DNA from: Acetobacter sp.
GTDB taxonomy: Bacteria > Pseudomonadota > Alphaproteobacteria > Acetobacterales > Acetobacteraceae
Direction: 5' to 3'
Assembly: GCF_022483985.1 (NCBI RefSeq)
Contig: NZ_JAKVME010000002.1
Span: 310,001 to 374,000, forward strand
Length of the DNA stretch: 64,000 bases
Each line of letters starts with the position of its first letter. The first letter of the stretch is position 1. Made by a program: the position numbers and the translations under genes. The notes under the pieces are model-generated. The model saw only the letters and a list, made by a program, of their open reading frames with translations. It made no database searches and was not told the DNA's origin. Below, in pieces: positions 63,069 to 64,000 of this stretch.

Positions 63069-63641
63069 ATGGAACGCTATGGATATATGAGGGTCAGCAC
63101 ATCGAAACAGACCACTGACAGCCAGTTCACCGACCTCACCAAGGATGGCGTTGTGCCGGACCACATCGTCGCGGAAACCCTGTCCGGTTCCCTGCCATGG
63201 AGGTCACGTCCTCGGCTTCGGAAACTGATCAGACGACTGAAACCGGGTGACTCTTTGACCGTCGCAAAAATAGACCGGCTGGGTCGCAATGCCATTGATG
63301 TCCTGACACTGGTGGAGACCCTGAAAAAACGAGACATTTCCGTCAGAATACTGAATCTCGGTATAGATACCTCCGGTGCAGGCGGGAAGCTGTTTCTGTT
63401 GCTTCTGGCCGGGTTCTCGGAGTTCGAACGCAATATTATTCATGAACGGATTATGTCCGGTCTGGAAACCGGAAGAGCCAAAGGCAAACGCCTTGGCAGA
63501 AAACCCATCCTGTCCCCGGAAGAAGTCTCTCACATCCACCGTCTGAGGGATCAGGGGCTGTCCATCAGAGCTATCAGTGACACCGTTCAGGTATCAAAGA
63601 TGACTGTCTGGAGAGCACTCAGGACACCCACAGCGGTCTAA
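63069..63641 (+). CDS. serine recombinase (resolvase/invertase family)
   Basis: From ATG 63069 the protein has 190 residues. The catalytic domain has R8, S10 and the conserved YGYMRVSTSKQTTDSQFTDL start, VAKIDRLGRNAIDVLTLVET, GAGGKLFLLLLAGFSEFERN and IIHERIMSGLETGRAKGKRLG. A C-terminal helix-turn-helix (QGLSIRAISDTVQVSKMTVW) ends the protein. This is the small resolvase/DNA invertase type (Hin, Tn3 resolvase). It serves inversion or cointegrate resolution of the mobile element in which it sits. Confidence 0.92.
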   Translation: MERYGYMRVSTSKQTTDSQFTDLTKDGVVPDHIVAETLSGSLPWRSRPRLRKLIRRLKPGDSLTVAKIDRLGRNAIDVLTLVETLKKRDISVRILNLGIDTSGAGGKLFLLLLAGFSEFERNIIHERIMSGLETGRAKGKRLGRKPILSPEEVSHIHRLRDQGLSIRAISDTVQVSKMTVWRALRTPTAV

Positions 63642-63807
63642 CTATGTTCAGCATCATATATTCATATTATGCATTAAACACATATTCCGGAATCAGGTGA
63701 TTCAGAGATAACGTCCGGGGAACATATCTTATTTCCGGGGACTCTGTTCATCATGACCGCCAGTATAAGAGCCTGTTTTTGGCTTTCTTCCGTGATTCTA
63801 TAGTCAA
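63642..63807. other. spacer after the recombinase with a short direct repeat
   Basis: TCCGGGGA occurs twice (63714-63721 and 63735-63742, the second preceded by ATTT). Such short repeats beside a serine recombinase gene can be res or invertase sites, but no crossover dinucleotide palindrome could be assigned. Confidence 0.3.
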
Positions 63808-64000
63808 ATGGACATCACGATTTTTGGAAAACCGTTCTGGATATACGGAATCGAAGGAACGGTTTACGGATTACGAAAATGGACTTCCACATCCGTCGAG
63901 ACCACCGGAACAGCCACGACCTATGAAATTGCTCCGGGCGTTTACCGAACGGATGGCCCCAAAGCCACGAGCACCATTAACCAGTACCAGGAGTGCTGGA
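63808..64000 (+). CDS. hypothetical protein, 3' end outside window
   Basis: ATG 63808 opens a frame that continues through the right edge (64 codons). The beginning MDITIFGKPFWIYGIEGTVY and later VETTGTATTYEIAPG is beta-rich. No family is recognised. It belongs to the same island as the recombinase. Confidence 0.5.
   Translation, partial: MDITIFGKPFWIYGIEGTVYGLRKWTSTSVETTGTATTYEIAPGVYRTDGPKATSTINQYQECW

Overview
The window is about 58-60% GC, with high-GC third codon positions in its core genes. The core set points to an acetic acid bacterium (Alphaproteobacteria, Acetobacteraceae, Acetobacter-like). It includes ctrA, fliI/fliJ, adjacent addB-addA, a three-gene 2-oxoglutarate dehydrogenase operon with a lipoyl-E3 fusion, and ilvBNC, leuA and trpBA. 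No ribosomal RNA is present, so the genus is inferred.

Layout. 1-8.6 kb holds the 3' end of hrcA, three small lipoproteins, DUF3126 and DUF2939 proteins, moeB with a DsrE-like partner, an SH3 protein and pyruvate kinase. 8.6-13.7 kb holds glmM-thiD, then ctrA divergent from fliI-fliJ. 13.9-21.3 kb holds tsaE, addB and addA. 21.5-22.9 kb is a divergent HxlR regulator/qorB-like pair. 22.9-26.0 kb is an AT-rich accessory island. It carries an S24 repressor, two small coupled phage-like genes, and a probable double-glycine-leader peptide followed by tiny membrane proteins. 26.0-36.9 kb holds a CMD protein, zapE, the sucA-sucB-lpd operon, a YkuD L,D-transpeptidase and an LprI-like protein. 37.1-47.4 kb covers leuA with a leucine-rich leader peptide, a Rieske protein, an antiporter, serB, miaA and ilvB-ilvN-ilvC. 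47.4-49.1 kb is a second AT-rich insert, an HNH-nuclease-like gene beside tRNA-Arg(ACG). 49.1-61.0 kb holds an RgpF/HAD surface-glycan protein, an M48 peptidase with a pilin-like tail, a TetR regulator, a stress/envelope cluster with cardiolipin synthase, trpBA and a b-cytochrome/tetraheme cytochrome pair. From about 61.27 kb to the right edge is the start of another acquired island. It opens at a 28-nt tRNA 3'-end fragment and carries a DUF5710 protein, a membrane protein and a serine recombinase.

How the genes work together. The amino-acid genes (leuA, ilvBNC, trpBA, serB) and the OGDH operon are ordinary biosynthesis and central metabolism. CtrA and FliI/FliJ are cell-cycle and motility functions. 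AddAB is the double-strand break repair nuclease.

The observations most worth following are these: a CtrA whose phospho-acceptor Asp51 is Glu, the natural equivalent of a known phosphomimetic; the candidate bacteriocin/immunity cassette behind a promoter whose spacer is a Fur-box-like palindrome; the leuA leader peptide; the M48-pilin fusion; and a dispersed palindromic repeat present three times. All family assignments come from reading motifs by eye; no database search was run.
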